Source: CAVVIG01 sp050249955 (GTDB lineage Bacteria > Acidobacteriota > Vicinamibacteria > Vicinamibacterales > CAVVIG01). From it: DNA of 64,000 nt. A program made the position numbers and the translations under genes. The stretch lies in assembly GCA_050249955.1 (NCBI GenBank), contig JBFWPN010000006.1, positions 1 to 64,000 on the forward strand. Reading direction: 5' to 3'. Below are positions 52,895 through 61,601 of the stretch, piece after piece. A model generated the notes under the pieces. It had not been told where the DNA came from. It did no database searches and saw nothing but the letters and a program-made list of their open reading frames with translations. Each line of letters begins with the position of its first letter. Within the stretch, counting starts at the first letter, position 1.

Positions 52895-53338
52895 TTAGCG
52901 CTTCTTGGCGGCCTTCTTCGCGGTCTTCTTCGCGGCCTTCTTCGCCACCTTCTTCACAGCCTTCTTCTTCGCTGCAGCCTTCTTCGCCACTGATCGTCCC
53001 TTTCCGGCGCCCTTCGAGGCGCCCTTCTGTTTTTTCTTTGCACCCGCGGCTTTCTTCTTCGCTGGTGCGCTCTTCTTCCTGGCGGGTGCGGCCTTCTTCT
53101 TGGCCGCCTTCTTCCCGCCCGACCGCGCGGGCGCCTTGACACGCCTCGCTGCCGCTTTGCGCGGAGCCGACTTCACCGGAGCAGCCGCACGTGCCGCTGC
53201 CGCGGGCGCGTCCTCAGCCTCGCCGGCGTCGAGATCGAGGTCCAGTGCCTCTTCCCCGCCGTCGAGATCGCTCAGGTCCGGCCCTCCGGTGAGATCGTCA
53301 TCCGGGAGATCGATTCCGCCGTCATCAAAGTCCGTCAT
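52895..53338 (-). CDS. Histone-H1-like Lys/Ala-rich protein with acidic N-terminus
   Basis: The 147-residue protein has an acidic N-terminus (residues 1-45, many Asp and Glu) and a strongly basic remainder of KKAA, KKxA and PAKK repeats (about 60-147), similar to the tails of histone H1 and of bacterial HC1/AlgR-type proteins. It should bind DNA or RNA through charge. The acidic start could mask the tail or bind a partner. It is monocistronic with a strong terminator. The basic composition is seen; the nucleoid role is inferred. Confidence 0.68.
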   Translation of the reverse strand: MTDFDDGGIDLPDDDLTGGPDLSDLDGGEEALDLDLDAGEAEDAPAAAARAAAPVKSAPRKAAARRVKAPARSGGKKAAKKKAAPARKKSAPAKKKAAGAKKKQKGASKGAGKGRSVAKKAAAKKKAVKKVAKKAAKKTAKKAAKKR

Positions 53339-53464
53339 GGTTCCGCCTCATTCGCGCCGACGCGCGGCGCCGCATGGAAACGTGTGCGGCGCTAGTGTGA
53401 AGAGCCACTGCGCTGCTGTCAATCATCGATCGCCCGCCTGACCGGCGATCCGCCGCCGTCTCGA

Positions 53465-54346
53465 TCAGATCCGCGGGCCTCGCGCTCGCGCCGTCGCCAC
53501 GGCCGCGCGTATCCATGCCGCGAGCGGTGTCTGCGTCACGCCGAACTCGCCGGCAATGGCGGCGGCGTCGACGTCAGAGTCGTACGCATCGAACCCCGCG
53601 AGCAGCGCCAGCAGCACTTCGGGTGCGCCGTCAACCGCCGCACCCGGCGCCGCGTGCCGCACCGCAATGGGCCGGCCGAGCGCCGCCTCGTACATCGCCA
53701 CGACCTCGGTCCACGAGTGGGCACCAGGTCCGCCCAGCGGCAGGTACCGGTCTCGCGCCGCTCCGTTCATCACGGCTGCCACCGCAAACTGCGCGACGTC
53801 GTGCTCGGCGATGAACGCGTGCCGGCGTCGACCCTCGCCAACGATGACCACCTCGCGCCCTGCGAGGGCGGGCGCACCCACCACGACGCCCGGCCACGAT
53901 TCCATGAAGGCGGTGGGGGCGAGGATGGTCCACGCAAGGCCGCTGGCCCTCAGGTGCTCCTCGTTCCCTGCCTTCGCCCGCATGAAGGGCACCGGCGATT
54001 CCGCCGACGCGCCCCACACCGAGGTGTAGACAAACCGTTCGACGCCTGCGTCCACCGCCGCATCGATGAGTGCGCGGCTGCCGGCGACATCGACCGACTC
54101 GATCGTGTCGTCCCCGCCGCGCCTGACGCTGTTCGCCGTGGTGATCACGATATCGGCACCACGACAGGCGGCCGACAGTGACGCCGCGTCCTTCAGGTCG
54201 CCGACCGCGATCTCCGCACCCATGCGCCGCAGCGCCGCGTGTCCCGATCCTGGCCGGCACAGGGCGCGGACCTTCACGCCCTTCGAGAGCAGCTCGCGCG
54301 CGATGCGCCCGCCAAGCTGCCCCGTGCCCCCGACGAGAAGCACCAT
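53465..54346 (-). CDS. NmrA-like atypical SDR (NAD(P)-binding) protein
   Basis: The 293-residue protein starts LLVGGTGQLGGRIARELL, the extended-SDR glycine motif (GGTGQLG), with AVGDLKDAASL and FVYTSVWGA in the expected places. The catalytic Tyr-x3-Lys is not conserved, as in NmrA/HSCARG-type redox sensors and isoflavone-reductase-like proteins. It may bind NADP(H) as a sensor or reduce a small substrate. It is monocistronic and ends ahead of the histone-like gene. Confidence 0.83.
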   Translation of the reverse strand: MVLLVGGTGQLGGRIARELLSKGVKVRALCRPGSGHAALRRMGAEIAVGDLKDAASLSAACRGADIVITTANSVRRGGDDTIESVDVAGSRALIDAAVDAGVERFVYTSVWGASAESPVPFMRAKAGNEEHLRASGLAWTILAPTAFMESWPGVVVGAPALAGREVVIVGEGRRRHAFIAEHDVAQFAVAAVMNGAARDRYLPLGGPGAHSWTEVVAMYEAALGRPIAVRHAAPGAAVDGAPEVLLALLAGFDAYDSDVDAAAIAGEFGVTQTPLAAWIRAAVATARARGPRI

Positions 54347-54520
54347 CCACTCACCTCACGCGAACCGCGCATCCCTCGCGCAGGCCGCGTCGTCGAGCAT
54401 CACTGTACAGAGATTCCGATCGAAGTACAACGAAGATCTTGCGTTCACAGCGCGATCGTGGTCGTCAAGCACGGGGACTGCGGGGTGTGACGGGCGCGTA
54501 CTCGATCGCGTGCAGGAGCG

Positions 54521-55363
54521 TCAAGGCACGTGCGGCAACCATCGACCATCCACCCATGTGAAGCGGGTCTCGAAGATCGACTGCTCGCCAGAGGGGTGCG
54601 TCGCATGCCCGGGCAGCACGATCTCGCGCACGCCCCCGGCGTCGATCACGCGCGGCTGCCGCGCCACGATGGTGCGCGTGCGCGCCCAGGCGATCGCCTC
54701 GGCTGCGGTGGCGAACGGCTCGAGCTCGCGCAGCGTGGCCCACGTGGGAGGTGGCAGGTTGATGCGTCCCTGGCGACACGCGTCGAGCGCCGCGCGGGGC
54801 GTGAACCAGCCGCTGTCGATCGACTCGTGCGTGTCGTGCCTCGCCTCCTGCCCTGCAGGGAGCATGCAGAGGAAGAACCAGGTGTCGAACCGGCGCACCT
54901 CGATGGGCGGCGTCACCCAGTGCGCGAACGGCACGACGGTGTCCACCGCGAGCCGCAGCGACTCGCGCGCGAGCAGGTGGCGCAGCCCGAGCGTCCCGTC
55001 GTGCACCGCGGTGCGCGACCGCTCCACCCACGGCCGGCGATCGGTGCCCTCGATGGTCACCATCGGACCTTCGGGTGCCCGCGCCAGCAGGATGCCTGCC
55101 TCCTCGAACAGTTCGCGTATCGCTGCCACCGCAAACGCCGTCGACGGCCAGCCGGGTCCGGCTTCCGGCAGGTCGCACCACGAGGCATCCGCGTCGCCGT
55201 CCGCGGGGTCCACGCGTCCACCCGGAAAGACGTGTGCGCCCGCCATGAACGCGATGCTGTAGTGACGACGCACGAGGAACAGCTCCGGTCCCTCCGCGCC
55301 ATCCCGCATGACAACGATGGTCGAGGCGGGCTTGATCGGTACGTCGGCTCCCACGGCGGACAC
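54521..55363 (-). CDS. Nudix hydrolase (NUDT19/RPP-like)
   Basis: From GTG 55363 the protein has 280 residues. The Nudix box is split by an insertion: GAHVFPGGRVDP (42-53) and, 30 residues on, REL-FEEAG (83-90), which holds the metal-binding glutamates. The insertion is the feature of the NUDT7/NUDT19 (CoA diphosphatase-type) branch. It may hydrolyse CoA or another nucleoside diphosphate derivative. It lies 47 bases downstream of the methyltransferase gene on the same strand. The longer upstream frame is arginine-rich and not used. Confidence 0.83.
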   Translation of the reverse strand: MSAVGADVPIKPASTIVVMRDGAEGPELFLVRRHYSIAFMAGAHVFPGGRVDPADGDADASWCDLPEAGPGWPSTAFAVAAIRELFEEAGILLARAPEGPMVTIEGTDRRPWVERSRTAVHDGTLGLRHLLARESLRLAVDTVVPFAHWVTPPIEVRRFDTWFFLCMLPAGQEARHDTHESIDSGWFTPRAALDACRQGRINLPPPTWATLRELEPFATAAEAIAWARTRTIVARQPRVIDAGGVREIVLPGHATHPSGEQSIFETRFTWVDGRWLPHVP

Positions 55364-55410
55364 GGTACCACGGGCTCTCGCACCGGCCCGACGGGCGACC
55401 GCGCGATCGC

Positions 55411-56187
55411 CTAGAGCGCCAGGGACCGCGCCTTCAGCTCGCGATGGTTCAGGCCGGCGGCGCGATCGAGCTTCTCGACGATTGCCGGCAGTCGCTGGCG
55501 GAACCGCCACTCATCGGCACGTCCACCCGCCGCCTCGACCGCGCGGCACCACTCGCCCCACCAGGGCGCCACGAATCCCGCGAGCGGCTCCACGACGAGA
55601 ACGTGCCCGCCGGCATCACGCCACGCCAGCAGCTGCCGCAGGAGCGCGTCCCTCGCGGCGGCATCCTGCAGTTCGTTCACCGCGAACGCCAGCAGCACGC
55701 CGGTCTTCCGGACATCCGCTCCGGCCGCGCGACCACCGCGTCCAACGAGCGACACCCGGGTCATGTCGTGGACGCGCAGGTCCGCACGCAGGCCGAGGTC
55801 GGCGTGGGTGCGACGCGCCTCGTCGATCGCCCACGGGTGACGATCGACGCCGCTCACCCGGGGCGGCTTCTCGCAGGCCAGCGCCCAGCCGGCCCCCGAC
55901 GCGCCCGTGCCGCAGCCCAGATCGATGACGGTCGACACCGTCGTGAACGGCGCGCCCAGCTCGCGGACGATCGCACGGATCAGCAGCAGGTGCAGCGGAC
56001 CATAGAACAGCGCGAAGGCCGCTCGCTTCCCGGCGCCCGACAGCGCCGCGCCCTCCGCCAGCTTTCCCCGGCGCTCCACGTAGGTGGACGACAGCGCGCG
56101 CAACGCGCGCGACACCTCCTGGAAGGTCAGGTCCGCCAACTGCCGCGCTTCAAGCGCGTGCATCCACCGCTCCACCCGTTCATCCAT
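55411..56187 (-). CDS. Rsm22-like class I SAM-dependent methyltransferase
   Basis: From ATG 56187 the protein has 258 residues. SAM motif I is VIDLGCGTGASG, with VSGVDRHPWA as the following acidic strand and AFAVNELQD as the motif IV region. The N-terminal SSTYVERRG and FALFYGPLH match the start of Rsm22-type proteins, associated with small-ribosomal-subunit maturation. The conserved cysteines of eukaryotic Rsm22 are not all present. It precedes the Nudix gene, and the pair may be co-transcribed. Confidence 0.72.
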   Translation of the reverse strand: MDERVERWMHALEARQLADLTFQEVSRALRALSSTYVERRGKLAEGAALSGAGKRAAFALFYGPLHLLLIRAIVRELGAPFTTVSTVIDLGCGTGASGAGWALACEKPPRVSGVDRHPWAIDEARRTHADLGLRADLRVHDMTRVSLVGRGGRAAGADVRKTGVLLAFAVNELQDAAARDALLRQLLAWRDAGGHVLVVEPLAGFVAPWWGEWCRAVEAAGGRADEWRFRQRLPAIVEKLDRAAGLNHRELKARSLAL

Positions 56188-56319
56188 GGCGTCCACCGAC
56201 TTCGTCACCACACATTGCCCACGTCCACGGCGCCCACGGCAGTGCCGAGCTGGGAGCTTACGGTATCGGGCTTGCTAGCTGACCTCATTGTCGTGCTCTG
56301 GTGACGACAGGAGGATTCG

Positions 56320-56715
56320 ATGCGTACGACCCGCACGCTGCTCGTGACCCTGATCATGTTCGCACTCGCGCTTCCATCCACGGCGTTCGCGCAATCGCGG
56401 CACGTCGCCGACCCATCCGCCATCGGGGATGCCCTCACCGCACACGTCGCCGATGAGGATGCGGCACGTGCCACCATCCGCCAGACACTGGCCCGTCCGG
56501 ACGTACGTGACGTGGCCGCCCGCTCGGGCATCGACATGGCCCGCGTGGACGCGTCGGTGGACACACTCGCCGGCTCGACGCTCACCCAGGCCGCCGCTGC
56601 CGCCCAACAGGTGGACCGCGCCCTGGTAGGCGGCGCCTCCACCATCGTCATCTCCACCACGACCATCATCGTCGCCCTGCTGCTGATCATCCTGCTGGTC
56701 GTCGCGGTCGACTGA
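56320..56715 (+). CDS. Small exported membrane protein (PA2779-like)
   Basis: The 131-residue protein has a signal peptide (LLVTLIMFALALPSTAFA), a short helical region with a repeated RDVAA/LARPDVRD pattern, and a C-terminal membrane helix (IVISTTTIIVALLLIILLVVAV). This is the plan of the PA2779 family, whose genes sit directly before PA2778-type cysteine peptidase genes. The same order is found here, with 3 bases between the genes. Its role is not established; it is probably a membrane partner or substrate of the peptidase. It is preceded by AGGAGG. Confidence 0.65.
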   Translation: MRTTRTLLVTLIMFALALPSTAFAQSRHVADPSAIGDALTAHVADEDAARATIRQTLARPDVRDVAARSGIDMARVDASVDTLAGSTLTQAAAAAQQVDRALVGGASTIVISTTTIIVALLLIILLVVAVD

Positions 56716-56718
56716 CGC

Positions 56719-58775
56719 GTGCGTCCGTCCAGGTGGTGGCCGTGTGCCGGACGCGTCGCAGGGATCGTCCTGCTGATGGCGTCCGGCCCCGCCGCCACGT
56801 GCGAGTCGGCCTCGCCAGAAGCCGACCGGGCCGTGCTCGACGTGCCGTTCCTGCCTCAAACCGAGGCCCTGTGCGGCGGTGCCGCCACCGCCATGATCTT
56901 CAGGTTCTGGGGCGACCGGCACGCATCCGTCCAGCAGTTCGCTCCGCTGGTCGATCGAGCGGCGGGTGGCATCGCGGTTGTCGACCTGATCGAGGCCATC
57001 CGCGAGCGGCGCTGGATTGCAGAGACGCTCACCGGATCGATCGACGCGGTCCGCCACGAACTTCGCGCCGGCCGTCCGCCCATGCTCCTGATCGAGGACC
57101 GGCCACAACGCTACCACTACGTGGTGGCGGTCGGTGCGGACGAGAACGGCGTGCTGGTGCACGACCCCACGTGGGGACCGGCGCACCGGATGCCCCGCGA
57201 CCGGCTGCTGCGTGTGTGGCAACCGACCGGCTTCTGGATGCTGCGCGTCACCCCGGGTGCCGACCCGATTCCGGCACGCTCGGTCGACGGGCCGCTGCAT
57301 GACGAGCCCACCCGGCCGGCTCCCGCGGCTTCGTCGTGCGACGCGCGGCTGGACGACGCGCTCGCGCAGATTGCGGCACAGGGGGTCGGTTCCGCGGATG
57401 TCGTGCTGCCACCGCTCATCGCGAGCTGCCCAGGATCCGCGGGCCCGGTCCGCGAGCTGGCAGGCGTCCGCTTCACGCAGCGGCGCTGGCGCGAGGCCGA
57501 GGTGCTGGCGACACGTGCACTTGCGATCGATCCGGGCGATGCCTACACGGCCGACCTGCTCGGTGCCAGCCGGTTCCTGCTGGACGACCTCGATGGTGCG
57601 CTGCGCGCATGGAACAGGGCCGGCAGACCGCTGCTGGACTCGGTTCGCGTGTCGGGCCTATCGCGCACGCGATACGCGCTGCTGACCTCGGCACTCGGGC
57701 TGCACCCGGAGGCGGTGCTCACGGCCGGTGCGTTCCAGCTCGCCCGGCGTCGCCTGGAGGCGATGCCCGACCTGGCGTCGACGCGGCTCGCGATTCGGCC
57801 CGACGATGGGCGGTGGGTGGTGGCCGACGTGGCGGTGGTGGAGAAGGCCGCACTGCCGCGTGGCGTGGTGCCGTGGCTGGCGGCCGGCGCGCGGGCGGCG
57901 ATCGAGCGCGACGCGACGGTGAGCCTGCCGGGACGGAGTGGACAGGGCGAGCGCTGGTCGGCCACGGTGGGCTGGTGGACCAACCGCCCCGCCTCTCCAT
58001 GGACTTCACCGCGCCGCTGGTTTCCGGTCCCCGCGGGGTGTGGCGCGTCGGGATGCTGTGGGCCGCGCAGAGTTACGGCGTGGCGACGAGCGGGAACGCG
58101 GTGCGGGAAGAGCGACTGGGCGGAACCGTCTCGCTCGCCAGCTGGCTCACGCCGCACCTCGAGGTGACCGGCACGGTGGGCGCCGACACATGGTCCACGA
58201 CCGACCGACCGCGTACGAAGACCGTGCACGCAGGTGTCGCGGTCGATCATCGCCGGCTGAACGACCGACTGACGACCACGCTGTCGCTGGTGCAGTGGAT
58301 CGGGCGTGGACGGTCCGGGTCTGCCGAAATGGCCTGGGTTGGGTCGAGGGACGCGCGTCCGCTCGTGCTGGTGGCGCGCGCCGGAGGCCATCTCGCGTCA
58401 GCGGATGCGCCGCTTGCCGCCTGGAGCGGCGCGGGGGAAGGTCGAAGTCGCGGACCGCTGCTCCGCGCACATACGCTCATGCACGACGGACGGATTGACG
58501 GCCCGGTGTTCGGGCAGCGCCTCGCCTACGCCACCGTTGAACTGCAGCACTGGCTCGCGCGACCGCGGCTGGTCAGGCTCGGCTTCGCGGTCTTCGTCGA
58601 CGCGGCCGCGGCCGGACGCCGGCCCGCGTTTGTCGCGGGCCTGCCGTGGCATGTCGATGCGGGCACCGGCATCCGCGTCCGTGTGCCCGGCACCACGGGA
58701 GCCTTCCGCGTCGATTACGCGCACGGGCTCCGCGACCGGGCGGCTGCGTGGTTCATCGGATGGCAGCCGCGCTAG
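56719..58775 (+). CDS. PA2778-like C39-type peptidase with TPR, POTRA-like and barrel-like regions; frameshifted
   Basis: The first frame (56719 to about 57990) encodes a signal peptide and a C39-like domain with the nucleophile in QTEALCGGAATAM and His/Asp in YHYVVAVGADENGVLVHDP. TPR-like helices (TRALAIDPGDAYTADLLGAS) and a POTRA-like segment (RRLEAMPDLASTRLAIRPDD) follow. The natural continuation, from PPRLSMDFTAPL to FIGWQPR at 58775, lies in another frame and looks like an outer-membrane barrel. Adding one C to the CCCC run at 57987-57990 would join them into about 685 residues. As written, the first frame ends at 58167 in arginine-rich nonsense. It could be a sequencing error, a true mutation or phase variation. 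Confidence 0.62.
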
Positions 58776-58789
58776 GCGACGGCCGCCAC

Positions 58790-59251
58790 TCATGCGAACT
58801 GCCGTCGGGTCGCGCCGAGCGCGTTGGCCGTGGCTGCGGCCGCCAGGGCGCCCACGAGGTACCAGGCCACCGTCATCACCTGGTTCCGCGGTCGATTCGC
58901 ACATGGTGGGTCGCCGAGCCCCATCGGTGCGGGCAGGAGCAGCGCACCGATGCCGGCACCAGCGCCCAGCGCCGCCGCACGGGTCCACGTGGCCGGGCGG
59001 GTCGAACCGGGAATCGCCGCATAGTACGCCGCGTTGGCCACGATGTCTCCGGCCAGTGCCCAGCGCCTCAGCCGCGTCGAGCGAGGACGTTCGTGCGCAA
59101 ACGCGGGGATGAAACGCCGGAGGGCACGCATGCCAAGTACGTCCATGCGCGGCGCGTCGGCCAGGCGACTGCTCGCGAGTTCGTGAATCGTCGTGAGCGC
59201 CGCCGCACCGACGGGCCCGCTCGCCATCGATGTCATCCAGGTGTGGGTCAT
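58790..59251 (-). CDS. Small integral membrane protein of unknown function
   Basis: From ATG 59251 the 153-residue protein has a cytoplasmic start (GPVGAAALTTIHELASSRLADA) and three hydrophobic stretches (ALAGDIVANAAYYAAI, AAALGAGAGIGALLL, VMTVAWYLVGALAAAATA). I do not recognise the family. It is convergent with the peptidase gene and divergent from the HATPase-like gene at 59360. A longer frame reaching 59866 overlaps that gene and is not used. Confidence 0.55.
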   Translation of the reverse strand: MTHTWMTSMASGPVGAAALTTIHELASSRLADAPRMDVLGMRALRRFIPAFAHERPRSTRLRRWALAGDIVANAAYYAAIPGSTRPATWTRAAALGAGAGIGALLLPAPMGLGDPPCANRPRNQVMTVAWYLVGALAAAATANALGATRRQFA

Positions 59252-59359
59252 ACCTGATTGCGGTCGCAAGTTCAGTACCGCGTTGTACGGTCCCTGCCCT
59301 TCTGGTATAAGAGCTCGTCCCTTCTTGTCCGACAAACCCTGACTTTCGACTGGCGCGCC

Positions 59360-60211
59360 GTGTCCGATCTCGAGCTTCCTGGCGATCAGAGCCGTCCGAC
59401 GCGTGAGGGCCTTCCCTCGTCGTACCGCATGCGGGCCGACGAGCACTACGTGGACTTCCTCGCCTCGCGAGGAACCGACGAGGAGTCGCCGCAGGCGGTG
59501 CCCGCGGACCCGGGCCGTCCGGGCGAGACCGAGAGGGACGCAGCCAGCAGCCGGACCAGCCAGGTGACGCCACAGGTGAGCGATGTGCTCGCGCGCTCCG
59601 TCTCGACCGCCACGTCGCTGGCCGAGCTGCTCAGTGGGCCGCTCTCCGATTTGTCGCGCGCTGGCGTCGGCACGCTGCTCCGCGCCGAGCTGTTCCGGGC
59701 CTCGTCGCTCGTGCAGGCGGCCCGCGTGGTCCATGGCGAGCTGCCGCTGATGCGGGGCGCCGTGGCCGTGGCTGCCCTGATCGATCGGGTGCTGCACGAC
59801 TTCGGCCCCGAGCGGCGCCTTCGCCACGTGGACATCACTCCGCATGTCGACCTGCCACCCGGCCATATCGTGGTGGCCGACGAACGGTTGCTGACGGCGG
59901 CGGTCGGCGCATCGCTGTTCGCGACGTTTGCACTGCTCGAAGGGCTGCCGGCGAGCCGCATGGTGCTGGTGGCCGGCCTCACCGCTGGCCGGCAGCTCAC
60001 ACTGGTGGCGTCACAGGACCACGTGCTGCCCACCCAGGCGTGGGCCGCTCGTGCCTTCGACGCCGGCTGGACGGACCGTCCCGGCGGCACCGGCGTGGTG
60101 CTGGCCATGGCTGCGCTCCAGCAGGTCGCACGCGCGCACGGCGGTGACGCCCAGGTGACGCTGTCCCCGCGCGGCACGCGCATCGGCCTGACGATTCCCG
60201 CAGGAGTGTAG
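59360..60211 (+). CDS. Soluble HATPase-like protein lacking a dimerisation histidine
   Basis: From GTG 59360 the 283-residue protein has a disordered N-terminus (about 80 residues). A helical region (DVLARSVSTATSLAELLSGPL) and a C-terminal domain follow. The end of that domain, DRPGGTGVVLAMAALQQVARAHGG then RIGLTIPAG, matches the G2 box and last strand of GHKL ATPases of histidine kinases. The N-box asparagine and a phosphoacceptor His are not evident. It may be a degenerate kinase or an anti-sigma-like regulator. It is followed by the two kinase-like genes on the same strand. Confidence 0.5.
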   Translation: MSDLELPGDQSRPTREGLPSSYRMRADEHYVDFLASRGTDEESPQAVPADPGRPGETERDAASSRTSQVTPQVSDVLARSVSTATSLAELLSGPLSDLSRAGVGTLLRAELFRASSLVQAARVVHGELPLMRGAVAVAALIDRVLHDFGPERRLRHVDITPHVDLPPGHIVVADERLLTAAVGASLFATFALLEGLPASRMVLVAGLTAGRQLTLVASQDHVLPTQAWAARAFDAGWTDRPGGTGVVLAMAALQQVARAHGGDAQVTLSPRGTRIGLTIPAGV

Positions 60212-60267
60212 GGAAGCTAGGACCGCATTCCCCACGGGGGTATCATCAGCCCTGCCTCCCGGCTCCG

Positions 60268-61035
60268 ATGATCAAGTCGCCGACCTCGATCCGTACGTGG
60301 ACCCAGCGCGCCCGCGCGCGCCTCTCCAAGCCATCGCGCAGGCGCGGCATGCTGATCGCCTTCGAAGGCCCCGACGGCTCCGGCAAGACGACGCAGCGGA
60401 AGCTGTTCCGGACGTGGCTGAAGGCCGAGGGCTACGACGTCGTCACCACGAAGTGGAACTCGTCCGATCTGATCAAGCCGGTGATCCGGAGCCGGAAGAC
60501 GGTACGGGCGCTCAGCCCCGAGGAGTTCTCGCTGCTCCACGCCGCAGACTTCCGGCACCGCATGGACCACGAGGTGCTGCCGGCACTGTGGGACGGCAGG
60601 CTGGTGATCGCGGACCGGTTCCTCTTCACGGGGCTGGCGCGCGACGTGGCGCGCGGGCTCGACCTCGACTGGGTGCTGCGGCTCTACGAGCCGCTCCTCT
60701 GGCCCGACATCGTCTTCTATTTCTCTGTGTCGCCCGGCACGTCGGGCAAGCGGGTGGCGGCCGTGCGGACGCCCAACTACTACGAGGCCGGCCAGGACGT
60801 CACGCTGGTGGCCGATCCTGCCGAGAGCTACCAGCGGTTCATCACCAGGGTGATTCGGGAGTACGACTCGCTGGCCGCGATCTTCAACTTCATCACCGTG
60901 GACGCCGAGCAGAGCATCGGCGAGCAGCATCACGCGATCAGGCGGATCTTCCGCGAGTGCGAGAAGCGGCCGTGGTCCGACTGGAACGCCGACGCCTTCG
61001 GTGAGTGGCTGGCGGGAAGGAACCGGGGCCAGTGA
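60268..61035 (+). CDS. Thymidylate-kinase-like P-loop kinase
   Basis: The 255-residue protein has the dTMP-kinase P-loop FEGPDGSGKTT (residues 32-42), ADRFLFTGLARD as the DRY/F motif, and a C-terminal region of the family, after a basic 27-residue N-terminal extension. The lid region is atypical and the protein is longer than a housekeeping dTMP kinase (about 210 residues), so another nucleotide or phosphate substrate is possible. Its TGA overlaps the GTG of the next gene, so it is coupled to a degenerate relative of itself. Confidence 0.75.
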   Translation: MIKSPTSIRTWTQRARARLSKPSRRRGMLIAFEGPDGSGKTTQRKLFRTWLKAEGYDVVTTKWNSSDLIKPVIRSRKTVRALSPEEFSLLHAADFRHRMDHEVLPALWDGRLVIADRFLFTGLARDVARGLDLDWVLRLYEPLLWPDIVFYFSVSPGTSGKRVAAVRTPNYYEAGQDVTLVADPAESYQRFITRVIREYDSLAAIFNFITVDAEQSIGEQHHAIRRIFRECEKRPWSDWNADAFGEWLAGRNRGQ

Positions 61036-61601
61036 CGTCACGACCCGGGATGCTGGTGGCGGTGGACGGCGTGAACGGTGCTGCCTTGGAGAAGGCCGCG
61101 CGCGCGATCGTGAAGGACAACCGGAAGAGCCGCGCGGCGGTCTCGGGGTGGGACGCCTCGGGGATCTTCGGCGAGCTGGTGGTGGCCGAGGAGGACGCCG
61201 GGCTGCCGTCGGCGCGTACGCTGCTGCTGCTGTACGCAGCAGACCTGGCCTTCCGCCTGCGGTGGGAGGTTCGACCGGCGCTTCAGGAGGGGCGGACGGT
61301 CGTGGTCGCGCCTTACGTGGATACCGCGATCGCGTTCGGACGGGCCGCGGGGCTGGATGCCCGGTCGCTGACGGAGATCTTCGCGTTCGCGCCAGCGGCG
61401 GATGCCCGGCACACCGTGGACCTGGCGGCGTCGCGCAGCCTCTCGGAGCGCACGGGATTCGTGGAGTTCGGGTGCGACCAACTGCTCGGCGCGGAGACCA
61501 AGGCGGTCCGGCGCGACCTGCTGGTCCGCACGGCCCGCACGCTGAAGACCCTCTCGAGCGTCAGGGGGCGGCAGCGGCAGGCGCAGGGGAGCGGGGGCTA
61601 G
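61032..61601 (+). CDS. Degenerate thymidylate-kinase-like protein
   Basis: From GTG 61032 the 189-residue protein aligns in plan with the preceding kinase: MLVAVDGVNGAALEKAA replaces the P-loop (GKTT is gone), and LLYAADLAFRLRWEV corresponds to SLLHAADFRHRMDHEV. VVVAPYVDTAIAFGRAAGLD corresponds to VIADRFLFTGLARDVARGLD, with the DR motif lost. It probably does not bind ATP and may be a regulatory or structural partner of the active paralogue. The coupling overlap (GTGA) supports a complex. It ends convergently, overlapping the porin stop by 3 bases. Confidence 0.6.
   Translation: MTSRPGMLVAVDGVNGAALEKAARAIVKDNRKSRAAVSGWDASGIFGELVVAEEDAGLPSARTLLLLYAADLAFRLRWEVRPALQEGRTVVVAPYVDTAIAFGRAAGLDARSLTEIFAFAPAADARHTVDLAASRSLSERTGFVEFGCDQLLGAETKAVRRDLLVRTARTLKTLSSVRGRQRQAQGSGG

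Noticed and set aside
58790..59866. Longer version of the small membrane protein, starting at 59866
   Set aside because: The added part overlaps the HATPase-like gene on the other strand and has shadow composition; ATG 59251 gives a normal membrane protein.
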